Shown here piece after piece: positions 33,225-46,307 of a DNA stretch of 64,000 bases (its first letter is position 1; the number at the start of each line of letters is the position of its first letter). The DNA comes from Henckelia pumila (taxonomy: Eukaryota > Streptophyta > Magnoliopsida > Lamiales > Gesneriaceae). A model generated the notes under the pieces. That model was not told the origin of the DNA. It saw only the letters and a program-made list of their open reading frames with translations, and did no database searches. The DNA lies in the NCBI RefSeq assembly GCF_033568475.1, contig NC_133120.1, forward strand, positions 89,608,151-89,672,150, read 5' to 3'. The position numbers and the translations under genes are program-made.

Positions 33225-35999
33225 ATGAATTCGAAAGAAATAATGGTGGCTTCCGCAGCCACGGTATTTGCTGCGGCGGCGTCCGCCTTTGCCGTCGCCG
33301 TCTACTTCAATTCCAGGACCTCCAAGGACCACAGCTCGGAGAACGGCGACAGCAAGAGGAAATCTTCGCCTCAGAGCCCATTTGATCCCGCGAAACGAAA
33401 AGGGTATGCTATTGGTCCGTAATCACGTCCTATATTACTATTATTTGTTGGTGGTAAGTTAAATACAGGAAAGGAGGGAATTTTTTGGTCGAGATTTAAT
33501 CAAAGTACGAGCTGTGAAACACAAGGTGCAAATATGTGTGGACAATGTTTTTTTTTCTTGCTATAATCTATTTAGCCCTTCATTTTGGTAGGTATTTGTC
33601 ATAACGGAAAAATGAAGGATATTGGGGGAATTTTTAGCTGGCAGATGAACGTTGTCCATCTGCCCAAATCAACGGCCATTGATCTGCAGATCAAATCATG
33701 GTCGTTGATCTGCCCTTGGGATAGCAATTCCAAGGGCAGCATAGAACTTCCCAAAAATCGGATCTTGTTTTTAATTTAATAGATAGACCTTTGAACAAAA
33801 AGCCTATATTGTCTCTTATTTAAAATATTAAAGAGGATAGAGCGTGTTTTTTTTCTTTTCTTTTCTTCTTTCTCTGATTGATCCGGTCTGGCCGATCTGG
33901 TCTGGTACAACTTCGATCTGGTCTGGTCCTACTTTGATCTGGCCTCGTCCAATGATCTGGTTGTGTTCGTAGTTGATCTGATTGATATGGAATTGATCTG
34001 ATCTTGACCAAGTATGTTCAATTTTGGCTGATTTTGAAGAAATTATGACTGTAGATTGAACTGGACTGCCTTGTCGACTGATTTCGACTGATTATGTTGA
34101 TTTTGACTGATTTTGAAAAAATCTCAAATGGTGTCAACCGTTTTTCAGCTGAGAGGTCCAAGGATCCAAATAGACAGGTCTATCTTGTTTATATTTTCTT
34201 TTAGATTAACTTTTGATTTTATCAGATTCTTTTTTTTTTTTTAACCCGCTTTTGGTTTACTTTTCCGCTGTACTACAGGTTGGTGCTTGCTTGGTGAGTG
34301 AAAAGGGAATAATTCTTGGTAAGATTTCTTAGGGGAATGAAATTGTTTTGCAAGCACAACATCATGTTAAGATTACTGTGGATCCAACATCTTATTTGAG
34401 CAAATCCTGTAGTCAGTAAAAAGAAAAATATCTCAGCTTATCTTGATTGTTGGTTGAGTGTAGGCATTGGTTATAATGGATTCCCTCGTGGTTGTTCAGA
34501 CGAAAAGCTTAAGGTTGGTAGTTTTCTTTATCTTTATATATCCAATTTATATGCTTGTTTGTGCCTATCTTACTTTTTCCCTGTTCTAATAGAAATCCAA
34601 GAATGGGGATCCCCTCGAAACAAAGTATCCGTAAGTACCACATTACAACATTCAAAAAATCAGCTTATTGCCTCAAATAATGTTTGGGAGTGTTTTTCTC
34701 TGAACTCTTGATGTTGTTTTCTTCCTCTGTCATTTCCTCAGTTAAACCCAAAGTTTCAATTGATCGTTGTTTGTGGCCTCGTGCAGTTATGTATGTCATG
34801 CTGAAGTCAATGCTATTCTAAATACAAATCATGCATCTGCTGAAGGGCAAGTTAGTTCTAATCTTATCTTACTTTCGCCAGCATTAATTTCTTTCTTTGA
34901 CATTTCTGACAATATTTTATGTCATTTACCACTACAGAGGCTTTATGTCACGATGTTTCCTTGCAACGAGTGTGCAAAGATAATTATTCAGGTGAGCACT
35001 ACTACGTCTTTGGAGTTTGTAAGCACAAGCCCAATGTTCTATTAAATGATTTTTGGGTTCTTGCATCTTTATGATCCACTTTCTCATGTTTATGTCTCAC
35101 ATTAGCTCCACGAGTGATTGTCATTTTGTGCTTAATATTGAGAGGGTTTTTACCCAATTGAACCTTTTTTTAAGCTGAGCTCTATAAATTCAAGTGTTCG
35201 TCGTTTACCAAAAGTTATAGTTTATGGTATTGTTGCTCCTTGCGGGGGGTTGCAATTATTGCACCCACCACTCTCTTATTGTGTTTTTGTCCCGATGATA
35301 ATGCACTCGTGACAATTGATCCTATAAGATGGGTGATCTTAGTTGTGGTGATCTGCAGATCAATTAGCAAACATAACTTTATTTTTGGATGTGTTTTCCC
35401 AAACTAAAATATTTTGTTATCCACTGCTATTGTCAGTCATGAAAACAATTCTTATGAAACCCATGTATCAAGGTGTACTTTTGCATAGAGCTTAAAACGG
35501 GTGCATCATATTTGAAAGATGTTGAAAGTTAGTACTCGCCATTGTAGTTATCAGCAATTTCTTTCAGATTGTTATTTTTTCCCTCCAGTTTCCACTGCTT
35601 TGATTATATCTTTTCCAAGCACCTTTGCTTGATGGTTTTGGTAATGGATAGTTTTGTATTCAGTCAGGTGTTTCAGAAGTTATCTACTATGTGGAGAAGA
35701 GACTGGATAATCCAGACGTTGCCTATGTTGCATCTCACAAGCTTCTATCTATGGCTGGTGTAAAAGTAAGCCAACTAGTTTAGTTTTCCGCTATCATCTT
35801 GATCTTGATCCCCCTTCCCCCATTGAAATTTTTAATACTTCATATTGCATAGCAATATGTCAGGCTACAACACTAGAAAGCACATTCTACTGGCAGCAAT
35901 GATAAATGATTTTATTCAAATCACTGTTTCTTGATCGGTTAGGTAAGGCGGCACCAGCCTCAGATGGATCAGCTCTTGATCAATTTCAAGGATTTGTAA
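33225..35999 (+). pseudogene. Deoxycytidylate (dCMP) deaminase gene with broken exon 2
   Basis: Nine exon positions are recognisable: 33225-33403, a split exon 2 (33592-33602 and 34145-34177), 34279-34318, 34464-34513, 34593-34630, 34787-34850, 34938-34991, 35664-35765 and 35943-35999. The N terminus has a hydrophobic Ala-rich stretch. The zinc site is present as HAEVNAI and PCNEC, and the ending is VRRHQPQMDQL. dCMP deaminase makes dUMP for thymidylate synthesis. In exon 2 only the first 11 bases and the part coding SAERSKDPNRQ remain; about 540 bases of foreign DNA replace the middle (expected SWDDYF region). Skipping exon 2, or splicing to the inner AG at 34148, gives early stops. Exon 4 also lacks the PWA codons of KLPWAK (9-base in-frame loss). 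I infer a pseudogene, though the other exons read cleanly. Confidence 0.8.
33603..34144. repeat. Foreign insert inside deaminase exon 2
   Basis: The insert holds one copy of the GATCTGCAGATC-type MITE (33637-33755), an AT-rich spacer, a degenerate GATCTGGTCTGG repeat (33880-34000) and a GATTTTGACTGA repeat (34025-34115). No target duplication was identified, so it may have arrived in steps or with a deletion. Confidence 0.7.
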
Positions 36000-37375
36000 G
36001 AGAGTACAGACCACTGATCTATTATGTTTGATGCATAGTAAGTATGCTTCGAGTAAGGAATCGCCATGCCCCTTTTTCCTCCTCGTATTTGTGAAATGAA
36101 TTAAGGACTTCAAATGAAAGTATTGGAGTGAGGAATGAATTGTTCATATAACATTTTGAACAGAAAGGGCTTGGAAATTGAAAGACTTGTTTTTTTGGCT
36201 TGAAAGCTGGAATGGATATGTTGAAAAGCTTGTAACATTTGGACGAATTCGTTCGTGTGGTATGTGCGCGTTTGAAGATTATTTGATTCAATTAATCTTC
36301 CTTGCATGATGCTGTATATTTTTTTAGATACAATAGTGGCCAGCATATTGAAGAATGCCTCGACTTCTACTTCTACTTCATGGTTTGTATCACCTTAAAG
36401 AATGTGGAACGCTTCTATTCTATAGATTTTATCCGCTTTTGACAGGATAATTTATTTTATTTTTTTTGTTATTGTTTTTTTCTTCATTGAATGTATGTCT
36501 GCGTTTTTAATTTTATGCGTCTAGTCTTGAAAATATTCACTTGTTTTAAGAGTTTTGAATTTTGAATAATTATCTTATCACGATAATTTTTATTTTCAAA
36601 ATAATGATTTTTTTAACTACATATTGATAAAGAAAAAACTAAATTTATAGATATAAATAAAGATGAAATTGCAAGATTTAAAAAGAAGATTATTTTATGA
36701 AAATAAAAGAACAATTATCAGCTAAAAGTCAATTTAAAAGTAGATATTTATAGATATATATTGATTAAATTAATTTCTCAACAGATCTCACAAATATAAT
36801 TAAATATTTATTTTTAGGTAAGAACAGTTTGAATTTCCCCGACAATAATGTAGTTTTCGATTCTTCATTATTTACATGGAATTAGTATTCATCAGACGTG
36901 CAAAAAATATCAAATTCTACAGAATTTTTATAACACTAGCTAATGTTGTATTTGTTTTCAGGGCATCAACCAAAAGTTTTATTCTCAGATTTAAATCGGA
37001 ATTCATAAATCACAAGTTATAAGAAACTTAAAAGAACGTATACACACACTTCATCTGACCTACCAAGATGTTAGGAAACTTGAGTTTTGAAGAATGTTTT
37101 TATGGACTTCGTTTTGAACCAAGAATTATGTTTCACAATGCACGTGGTTTGGGGTCATGATATTTTCTTCGCAAAACCAGAAAGGGAATTTTTTTTTGAT
37201 GAAATACTCAGAAACCAGTGACAAGAAAACAAATAACTTTTATGCATATTTTGAAAATTGCAGCACTAAATGACCAAGAAATGATGAAAACAAAATTAGA
37301 AGTTAATACAGACGGGGAGATTGGAAGAAAAAAAATTGGAAAGAAAACATTTCTGAAAAAATAGGCTGGCCTATG
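36000..37375. other. AT-rich spacer between the convergent deaminase and MORC genes
   Basis: It contains the 3' flanks of both genes, which converge. No frame with family resemblance was found. Confidence 0.5.
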
Positions 37376-40300
37376 TTAGACGATTATTTTCCCTTTTAAC
37401 CCTCTCCAAAAATTTAGATTCAAGCAGCAACCGGCCATACTCCCTTTTTGCTTCCTGTATCTCTGCCCTAAGACGTGTTACCTGCATTCACACGCACAAA
37501 AAATTTTGATTTTCACCTGATCAAAGAAGACACAATAAGAATAATTAGAAAAAGAAAAGGACCAAAGACCTTTTAGAAGTTAACAGCCAAGCAAACGACC
37601 CTTATCATTTTGCTCAATCATTTCAGTCTCATTAGGGGCAGGCTTTTTGAATGTTGGACTCTACAATCCAAATTGGATCGCTATTTTCATATACCGTCGT
37701 GTAAATTGTGTGAATTTGGAGTTTACGCCCCATATTACTGCGTTACTTGAACCTAAATATACTGATGCTGTTTTTAACTTAATTACACACACACACACTA
37801 TCGTAGAAGCATAGCCAAAGCAACTGTGACATTTTTCACTAAAAAACACCCCATCCCACATGCTCATGTGAGTCTCCGTGTGCATACACATTAATTTCTT
37901 GATTCTCATTTCTCACAAACTTACCTTCTTCATAACTAATTCCCCATAAATTATTTCAGAAATGGATGTGTAATTGGGATTCCACAAAATTAAATACAGA
38001 GCTCAAGTGAAGTTGAACACGCACCCAATCCCCACAAAAAAAGAGGCAATGAAGGTTAAAGGCTTAAGGCAATTGGCACTCGGTGATTTGGCATACCTTG
38101 ATATTGAGTTCTTCCTCAGACTTCTCATATTCTTCACATCTGTTATTTTAAAAAAAAGGCAAGAGTAAGGACTAAGAGTGTAAATCATAGGTCCCAGTAG
38201 ATTTTGGTTGGCTTCACTTTGCCACTTGGTGTTAAGCTTAGCTAGGTAAAATTCCTAGGTATTTCATTAAAGCAATCAAACAACATTTATACTTACTGTG
38301 CAAGGCGCTTTTGATTTTCTTGAATTATGTTGACAGCCTCCTGGGGTTCCAAAATGTTTGTAGGAGCAACAGAATGCTACAAAAGGAGGTAAAAGTTGGC
38401 CAGATATTTCCTCATAAAAAATATGAAGAGCGACAGATGAATAATGTAAAACAGGTCAACATAATCGAAGCTTTCACTAAATTTGGTATTTTTATGTGAA
38501 CTTCCAAATATAACCCTCACATAACGCCTTTTTGCTATCTAATTCCCAACAAATTAATCCGAGTTCCCACTTACCTCCTTTCCACAACTCCAATATTTTC
38601 TCCCTCAACTGTTCTATTAAATTTTAATTGTTAAATTAATACGTGTTCAAATAATTTCTTTGATCCAGATTTTTCTATGATGGCCATAGATGACTAAAAG
38701 CATTCAACATGCGCATACCTGTACACGTTGACCATGCACAACAGAAGCTGTCCTGGGCCCTTTCACAGCCATCTTTTTTTCCCTTTCAGATTCAATCGCG
38801 CGATCATCCCCTTTCCTTTTCAGAACCACTCCTGTGCAATCAAAATGCAAGACATCTTCAAGTTAGGCACAAGCATGACCATCTTCAGAGTTTTTTTCCC
38901 TCTACCTTCAAGATTGAGCATCACCATATATTGAGTTCTAAAACCTTACCATGATTTGGTGCCATGTGATTCAAAGAGGTATTTACTTCATGTCCAGCAG
39001 CTACAAAGGAATCTTTACCCGACAAAATAGGTTGATACATGCCACGATCTTGTGTCGAATCAGAAGAGAACTGTGCAATTGCTGGACGGGGTTGTTTCTT
39101 AGCTTGGTAACCAATATATCCACAATGATAATCCCTGTCAAACTTCAAGAATGTTCATAAGCCCAAATGAATCTCATCTTTCTCCCACAGCCATAAGCAA
39201 CATTAACGACCAAATCTTGAATTCTTCAAGATGCGATACAACCACTGTAAATGACAACATATAGTATAAATAACAGAGACAAACAGGAGAACATTTTCTT
39301 TTTTCTTAAAGAATCACATTATTTGTGAAAAAGTAGCAGATGTACATATACTTCTCAACTCATTTTGTTCCAAGTGCTGAAGATAAGTTAAAAGCCAATA
39401 CTATCTAATAAAACAACTCCACCAGTTTTCTAAAGCCAATCACTTACCAATATTCCTGAGTCATTTCTTTCAAGCGAGTTTCAAGCTTTTGGAAAATTGG
39501 AGTTCTCTCAAATTCTTGTTTATTGTGAGTCGGCTCGATGAAATTCGCTTCCAAAACACCTGCCACACCCTATAGCAAGTCAGGTGACAGAAACCTGGCA
39601 CAATAAGATCAAATATGGCAAGAAGCAACAGGATACAAAACACTTACCCACAACACCTCTGCCTCTGCTGCAGGCATAGCTTACAACATGCCAAAATGGC
39701 TGCAAAAGCAAAGAATATGAGATGCATGTGTAAGATGCATGCATTAATAAACACCTAAGAGAATTCTTTGCATGTGTCTGGTTGATTTTTCTAGCTACAT
39801 AAATCTTTTTCATCTTTTGTGTGTTTGAGGGTGAGATTTAAGATGGAGGCATACAAAAATAAATAAGATAAGATAATTGCCATCATAATTCATATTTTCA
39901 TATTTATATAATTGCTATATGGTTTTTGTCCACAAGGTGAGAGTACATTCTCAATCAAACAGAATTGGACAAAAGAAGATTTCTCAAGTCATTCAAAAGG
40001 CAGAATCAACATCTTCGAAAGATATTAACAAAAGCTTCAACACATATACATAACGTCAAGCATATAAGCTCGCATGCGTTCATTTCATCAGAAAGCATCA
40101 TCCCTGGAATTTGACGTTGCTCTGATTTCACTGTGGCCTACTTATTGGATGTTAAGATGACTAATGTGCAGAATTATAATCGCAAAATTAGTGAGCCAAG
40201 TAAATGTGTGTTACATGACAAAATATTGACCGATCAATCATTCTCTAGTTCAAAAAATTACAGTTTATTTTCCAAAAAGGTTCTTTTCACAAGACATACC

Positions 40301-41196
40301 AGGAGTATTCTCTGATGTATTATACAACTGGCAAAGAACAAAATTAGCTGAAATATATTTACCAATATCAATCTATTCTTATGGTAAACATTGAAGCCAT
40401 GGATATTCACATTCGGAGCTTCCTTCAGAAACCCAACTGTCGTAACAACCTGGCCCTGCATTCATAAACAAAGAATTGTTGTCTCATCAAGTTTAACAAT
40501 ATCAAAGTCCAAAACAAAACCAGAAAGGTTGTGCCCAATTGTTTCAATGAACTGCCTTTAATGTATAAGGGCATTGACATAGATATGATGATTTTCTCCC
40601 CCTAATAATGAGTACAATGAAAGTTTTCCCAACCTCGACATTGTGTGGCTTATACAATATGAACTCGGGAAATTTGAGATCATTCGCAATGCTGTGATAA
40701 ATAACAACTCTTCGGCGCAATAATATGAAGAAGTTCTGTGGAATTCTCAAGTATAAGATTGATAAAAATGCCTGCAGGGGTGAGAAAACAAAGGCATTTA
40801 ATAGGTTAAGCCATGTTATCGAGACGTTACAAAGAGTAAAATATTTCACAACACCCAAACATACCCGGAGTGAACAGCGAAGACGATTAGCCAGATGTTG
40901 TTCACTTAATGTCATCCGACGATGCATTTTTGTGTTGGTTTCCTTCGCAGATATCCAAATGTCCTTGACAGCATTGAACACGGTAAAGATCAACATTAAA
41001 CTTACAAAATATGACCATTCCTGGAGAGGGAACAAAAAACCCCCAATTGATTAGAGCACAAGATATGATTATAATCGATTTCAGAGTAAACATGAACCTC
41101 TGGATCAGACTCAAAATCGAGCTCGATTTTTCCTTGATCATCATGCCATAGATTGTAGATTATTATCCTGGTCCCATGAAGACCAACATCATCACA
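37376..41196 (-). CDS. MORC-family ATPase, last 11 exons (N-terminal part absent)
   Basis: Exons, in transcription order: 41196-41098, 40963-40865, 40771-40635, 40455-40363, 39699-39648, 39559-39448, 39134-38950, 38831-38719, 38376-38297, 38139-38097 and 37481-37376. All have GT/AG borders, phases agree, and together they give 1,119 bases (372 residues and a stop). Diagnostic words are LHGTRIIIYNLWHDDQGK, LSILYLRIPQNF, VGFLKEAPNVNIHGFNVYHK, SRGRGVVG, VLEANFIEPTHNKQ and HCGYIGYQ, the second half of the GHKL ATPase/S5 region of plant MORC proteins. A C-terminal coiled coil follows (EYEKSEEELNIK, LRAEIQEAKREYG). MORC proteins act in heterochromatin silencing and immunity. The ATP-binding N-terminal exons are not in the window; beyond 41200 there is only repeat DNA for over 22 kb. 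Confidence 0.9.
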
Positions 41197-41272
41197 CTGT
41201 TCAACAGAGAAAAAATGGAAGATACCGAACCATGGTTATAAATAATATCACTTTTTATATATATATATATAC

Positions 41273-41427
41273 AATTTTGCTATCCTCCCACTCACCGTGT
41301 CTACCTAATGTGTCCACCATGAGGTGGCACTCAACTATTGTATGCGATGAATTGTGCGTCTAATAGTTGAGTGACACCTCATGGTGGGCACATTAGGTGG
41401 GCATGGTGGGTAGGCAGGATAGCAAAA

Positions 41428-41430
<3 letters not shown>
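41273..41430. mobile_element. Foldback MITE between AT microsatellites
   Basis: Two arms of about 65-70 bases are near reverse complements: TTTTGCTATCCTCCCACTC at 41275 on and its partner ending GGCAGGATAGCAAAA at 41428. A short loop around 41339-41358 lies between them. The matched words CACCATGAGGTG and CACCTCATGGTG are clear. TA repeats flank both sides, which fits a TA-targeting foldback element; the superfamily is not settled. Confidence 0.8.

Positions 41431-41432
<2 letters not shown>

Positions 41433-41470
<38 letters not shown>
41433..41470. repeat. (TA)n microsatellite
   Basis: About nineteen TA units between the foldback MITE and the Helitron terminus. Confidence 0.97.
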
Positions 41471-41471
<1 letters not shown>

Positions 41472-41502
41472 TAGGATAGTGTACGTGCGCTGCACGTGGA
41501 TG
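41471..41502 (-). mobile_element. Helitron 3' terminus (hairpin plus CTAG)
   Basis: Read on the minus strand, ACGTGC-AGC-GCACGT forms a perfect 6-bp hairpin. It is followed 8 bases later by CTAG and then T. A short GC hairpin about ten bases before CTRR, with insertion next to T, is the defining Helitron 3' end. The body would extend rightward from here into the AT-rich repeats. No Rep/helicase gene is visible, so it is non-autonomous. Confidence 0.75.
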
Positions 41503-42640
41503 ACTAATGGTTGAAAACATGATCACGAAATTTAGATATTGTTTAAATCCATTTAATAATACTATTTTTAGGAGTATTTATCAATCTAAAGAGCAAATAA
41601 CATTAGATAAAAAAAAACGTTGTGCATTACAATAAATCATATATATTCACATATCCAAATAAGACACTTTTCAATACGTGTTTTTGTGTAATATTGATGT
41701 AAGGACAACTCTTCTCAAGTAAAAAAAAAATACTGCATTCGTCCTAATTATATAGACCTATTTTTTCACACGGATTAAGAAAAAAATATTGAAAAACAAA
41801 TTCTGTACAAACTTTCCATTCTATCCCTATTTAATGTATTCAAAAAATAATTGTACAATTTTCAAGATACAATTAATAAATGTATATTAGTCAAAGAGTG
41901 TAATAAATATTATTATACATTTGAGACAAAAAAAAAACGTGACCTACATAATTTGGACATATAGAGTATTTACACATTATACTTAAAATTACATGATTAT
42001 CCCAACACTTTATTTGGAAAAAAAAAATTTCAAAAATGCATTAGGGATAATCATGTAATTGTAAGTGTAATGTGTAAACGTGTAACTCTCCATGAACATG
42101 TAGTATTATCATAAAAATAATGTACGACCGATTGTATGGCACTTACCAATAGCTATAGCCGGTGGTGACGGTGCAATTCAAATCTTTTAAACTGCACAAC
42201 AACTCAAGCTCTATGCCTCGAAAAATTTTATTAATTAAAAAAATGATCGTATTAATGTTAAATAGAAACCCTAAAATTGTTATTAAATTCAATATCACTC
42301 ATGTTTGTGCGAAATTTTCAATCATTTAAAACCTTTTTCTATTTTTTTAGAGTTACATAATATAAATAGTTAATTTTATGTTACAATGATTTTTTTGTAA
42401 ATTAATATTGATGAAAATTAATTTCATGGGAAATAAAATTTCTCATGATATATATGATCAATTAAATAAATATGTGTAATAAAAACACTATTTTAAAACA
42501 AAAAATATAATATGTGTTTTAAGAAAAAAAAAAATCAAACGTCATATGTAAAAAAAATTTCCTATAATTAATATTATATTATATATATCTACATTAAATT
42601 CAAAAGTATAAAGTAATTTATATCATTTAAAACTTCTCAT
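41503..42640. other. AT-rich Helitron body or intergenic DNA
   Basis: No gene or clear repeat was seen; low-complexity A/T runs dominate. Confidence 0.5.
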
Positions 42641-42649
42641 TAATTTATT

Positions 42650-43990
42650 TTTCTATGAATAAAACTGAAAATAAATCAAACTAATAAAATTATATTGCAA
42701 ATAAATGTTAGAAAAATTTACAAAAGCACACTTAAAATACACATGCTCTCAATACTCAGTTTCATTGGAAATACACACTAAAAAAATGACATATATTGAC
42801 ATATTTTAAAGGGCACTTATGGATTTTTTTAAGTATTTTTATTTTTTTTAATCTCTTTATTCTACTTGTGGCTATTAGGCAAAAATTATATGTAAAGGTT
42901 GAAAAACAAAAAAATCTAGAAGCCAAACATAAAAATGTAGACGTTTTATATCATTGATATCGAAGTAAAAAATCAAACACAAGAAAATGAATGACAAATT
43001 TATTTATATTTAGGAAAAATGAGAAGGAAACAAAAAAATACATTAATTTCACAAAAAATGGATAGTCGGTCATAATAATTAACACACATTACCGAAATAA
43101 TTAAATGCAAACACATGCTTCGAATGCATCAATCAGTTAATCCTTTCATTATACATCAAATAATAAAAAAAATTAGATCTTATTTTTTTCTTAGGAATAT
43201 CATTTTCTACTAAGCACTCAAACTACAAGGTTATCAAAATTGATAGAGTTAAGTATACTATTAATGACTATATTAATTTAGTACAAAACATTAAATGACA
43301 CAACAACCTTATGAACCACAAATAAATTATATATAGAAGAATAAAATATATAAATAAAATTGAAAATAAATCAACTAATCAAATTTTAGTGCAAATAAAC
43401 TTTAGAAAAATTTACAAAATCGCATTTATAATCTACCTGTTTCAATACCCAGTTTCATTGGAAAGAAACTAAAAAAAATGATATTTACTGACATATTTAA
43501 AGGCACTTGTGGATTTTTTTTTTGATTTTATACTTTTTTATTCTACTTGTAACTATTAGCAAAAAATTACACGTAAAATTACTTTTTTAAAAAAAATTAA
43601 AATATGGAAACCAAATCGGAAAAATGTAGACGCCTTTATATCTTTCATATTGAAATAAAATCAAAGACACGAAGATGAAATCAAAATTTATTTATATTTA
43701 TGAAAAGGAAAAAAAACATTAATTTCACAAAAATTAAAGTGGGTAGCCGATTATAATATTTAACACACATTACCGAAATAATTAAATAAACACACGGATC
43801 CAATTATCATGCATCAATCAAAAAACCTTCCACTTTACATCAAATAATAAAAAAATTAGCTCTTATTTTTCCTAGAAATATCATTTTCCACTAAACATTC
43901 AAACTACAAGGTTATGAAATTTGGTGGAGTTATTTATAGTATTAATGACTCTATTAAGTTTGTGCAAAAAATGACATAAACAACCTTATG
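42650..43990. repeat. Diverged direct duplication, unit about 680 bp
   Basis: Copy 1 (about 42650-43320) and copy 2 (about 43340-43990) share blocks in the same order. Examples are AGAAAAATTTACAAAA, CCCAGTTTCATTGGAAA, TTCTACTTGTRRCTATTAG, ACACACATTACCGAAATAA and CAAACTACAAGGTTATSAAA. They differ at many positions and by indels, so the duplication is old. Confidence 0.8.
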
Positions 43991-44039
43991 AAACAAAAAT
44001 AAATAAGAGGGTAAAATTAGTTACAAATCAAACTCATAT

Positions 44040-46271
44040 ATTTATAGTTGTAGTATAGATTGTATTATTATATTAGATAAGGGTAAAATTGGTCACAAAT
44101 GAAAATCATATATTTATATTTATAGTATTAATTAGATTAGATATTAGAGATATAATAAAATAATAAAAAAACCAAATAATAAATAGTAGATGTACAAAAT
44201 TATCATTTTTTATTTGAAACAGTGCATATCAAATAAAAACAAGGCCAAATAATAAATAGTAGATGCACAAAATTTTAATTTTTTATTTTAAAAAGTGCAT
44301 GATATAATTTTTTTAATGAATTAATTAATTAGTTGAAGAGACACATAAATAGATAATTGAAAAAACACATTAATTATTTAGTATTAATAGAAAAAGGTAG
44401 GCATAAGGGTAAAATAAACTCATATATTTATAGTTATAGTATAGATTATAGTATTAGATTAGATATTAGAGATATATAATAGAGAAATTAAATAAAATAA
44501 TAAAAAAACAAAATAATAAATAGTAGATTCACAAAATTATCATTTTTTATTTGAAACAGTGCATATCAAAACAAGGCAAAATAATACATAGTAGATGCAC
44601 AAAATTTTAATTTTTTTTATTTGAAAAAATGCATGATATAATATTTTAAATGAATTAATTAATTAGTTGAAGAGACACATAAATAGATAATTTGAAAAAA
44701 TACATTAATTATGAAGTATTAATAGAAAAGAGTAGACATGTAAATTCACAATTAAACTCATATATTTATATATGTAATAATAATAATATATTTATAGAAA
44801 AGGGTAGGCATAAGGGTAAAATAAAATTGGTCTCAAATGAAACTCATATATTTATAGTTATAGTATAGATTATAGTATTAGATTAGATATTAGAGATATA
44901 TAATAGAGAAATTAAATAAAATAATAAAAAAAACAAAATAATAAATAGTAGATTCACAAAATCATCATTTTTTATTTGAAACAGTGCATATCAAAACAAG
45001 GCAAAATAATAAATAGTAGATGCACAAAATTTTAATTTTTTTTATTTGAAAAAGAGCATGAAATAATTTTTTAAATGAATTACTTAATTAGTTGAAGATA
45101 CACATAAATAGATAATTGAAAAAATACATTAATTATGTACTATTAATAGAAAAGGGTAAACATATAAATTTATAATTAAACTCATATATTTATATATGTA
45201 ATATATTAATAGAAAAGGGTAGGAATAAGGGTAAAATAAAATTGGTCTCAAATGAAACTCATATATTTATAGTTATAGTATAGATTATAGTATTAGATTA
45301 GATATTAGAGATATATAATAGAGAAATTAAATAAAATAATAAAAAAACAAAATAATAAATAGTAGATTCACAAAATTATCATTTTTTATTTGAAACAATG
45401 CATATCAAAACAAGGCAAAATAATAAATAGTAGATGCACAAAATTTTAATTTTTTTTATTTGAAAAAGTGCATGATATAATTTTTTAAATGAATTACTTA
45501 ATTAGTTGAAGAGACACATAAATAGATAATTGAAAAAATACATTAATTATGTAGTATTAATAGAAAAGGGTAGACATGTAAATTCACAATATTTATATAT
45601 GTAATAGAATAGTATAGATTATAGTATTAATTAGATTAGATATTAGAGATATAATAAAATAATAAAAAAACCAAATAATAAATAGTAGATGTACAAAATT
45701 ATCATTTTTTATTTGAAACAGTGCATATCAAATAAAAACAAGGCCAAATAATAAATAGTAGATGCATAAAATTTTAATTTTTTATTTTAAAAAGTGCATG
45801 ATATAATTTTTTTAATGAATTAATTAATTAGTTGAAGAGACACATAAATAGATAATTGAAAAAACACATTAATTATTTAGTATTAATAGAAAAAGGTAGG
45901 CATAAGGGTAAAATAAACTCATATATTTATAGTTATAGTATAGATTATAGTATTAGATTAGATATTAGAGATATATAATAGAGAAATTAAATAAAATAAT
46001 AAAAAAACAAAATAATAAATAGTAGATTCACAAAATTATCATTTTTTATTTGAAACAGTGCATATCAAAACAAGGCAAAATAATAAATAGTAGATGCACA
46101 AAATTTTAATTTTTTTTATTTGAAAAAATGCATGATATAATTTTTTAAATGAATTAATTAATTAGTTGAAGAGACACATAAATAGATAATTGAAAAAATA
46201 CATTAATTATGAAGTATTAATAGAAAAGGGTAGACATGTAAATTCACAATTAAACTCATATATTTATATAT

Positions 46272-46307
<36 letters not shown>

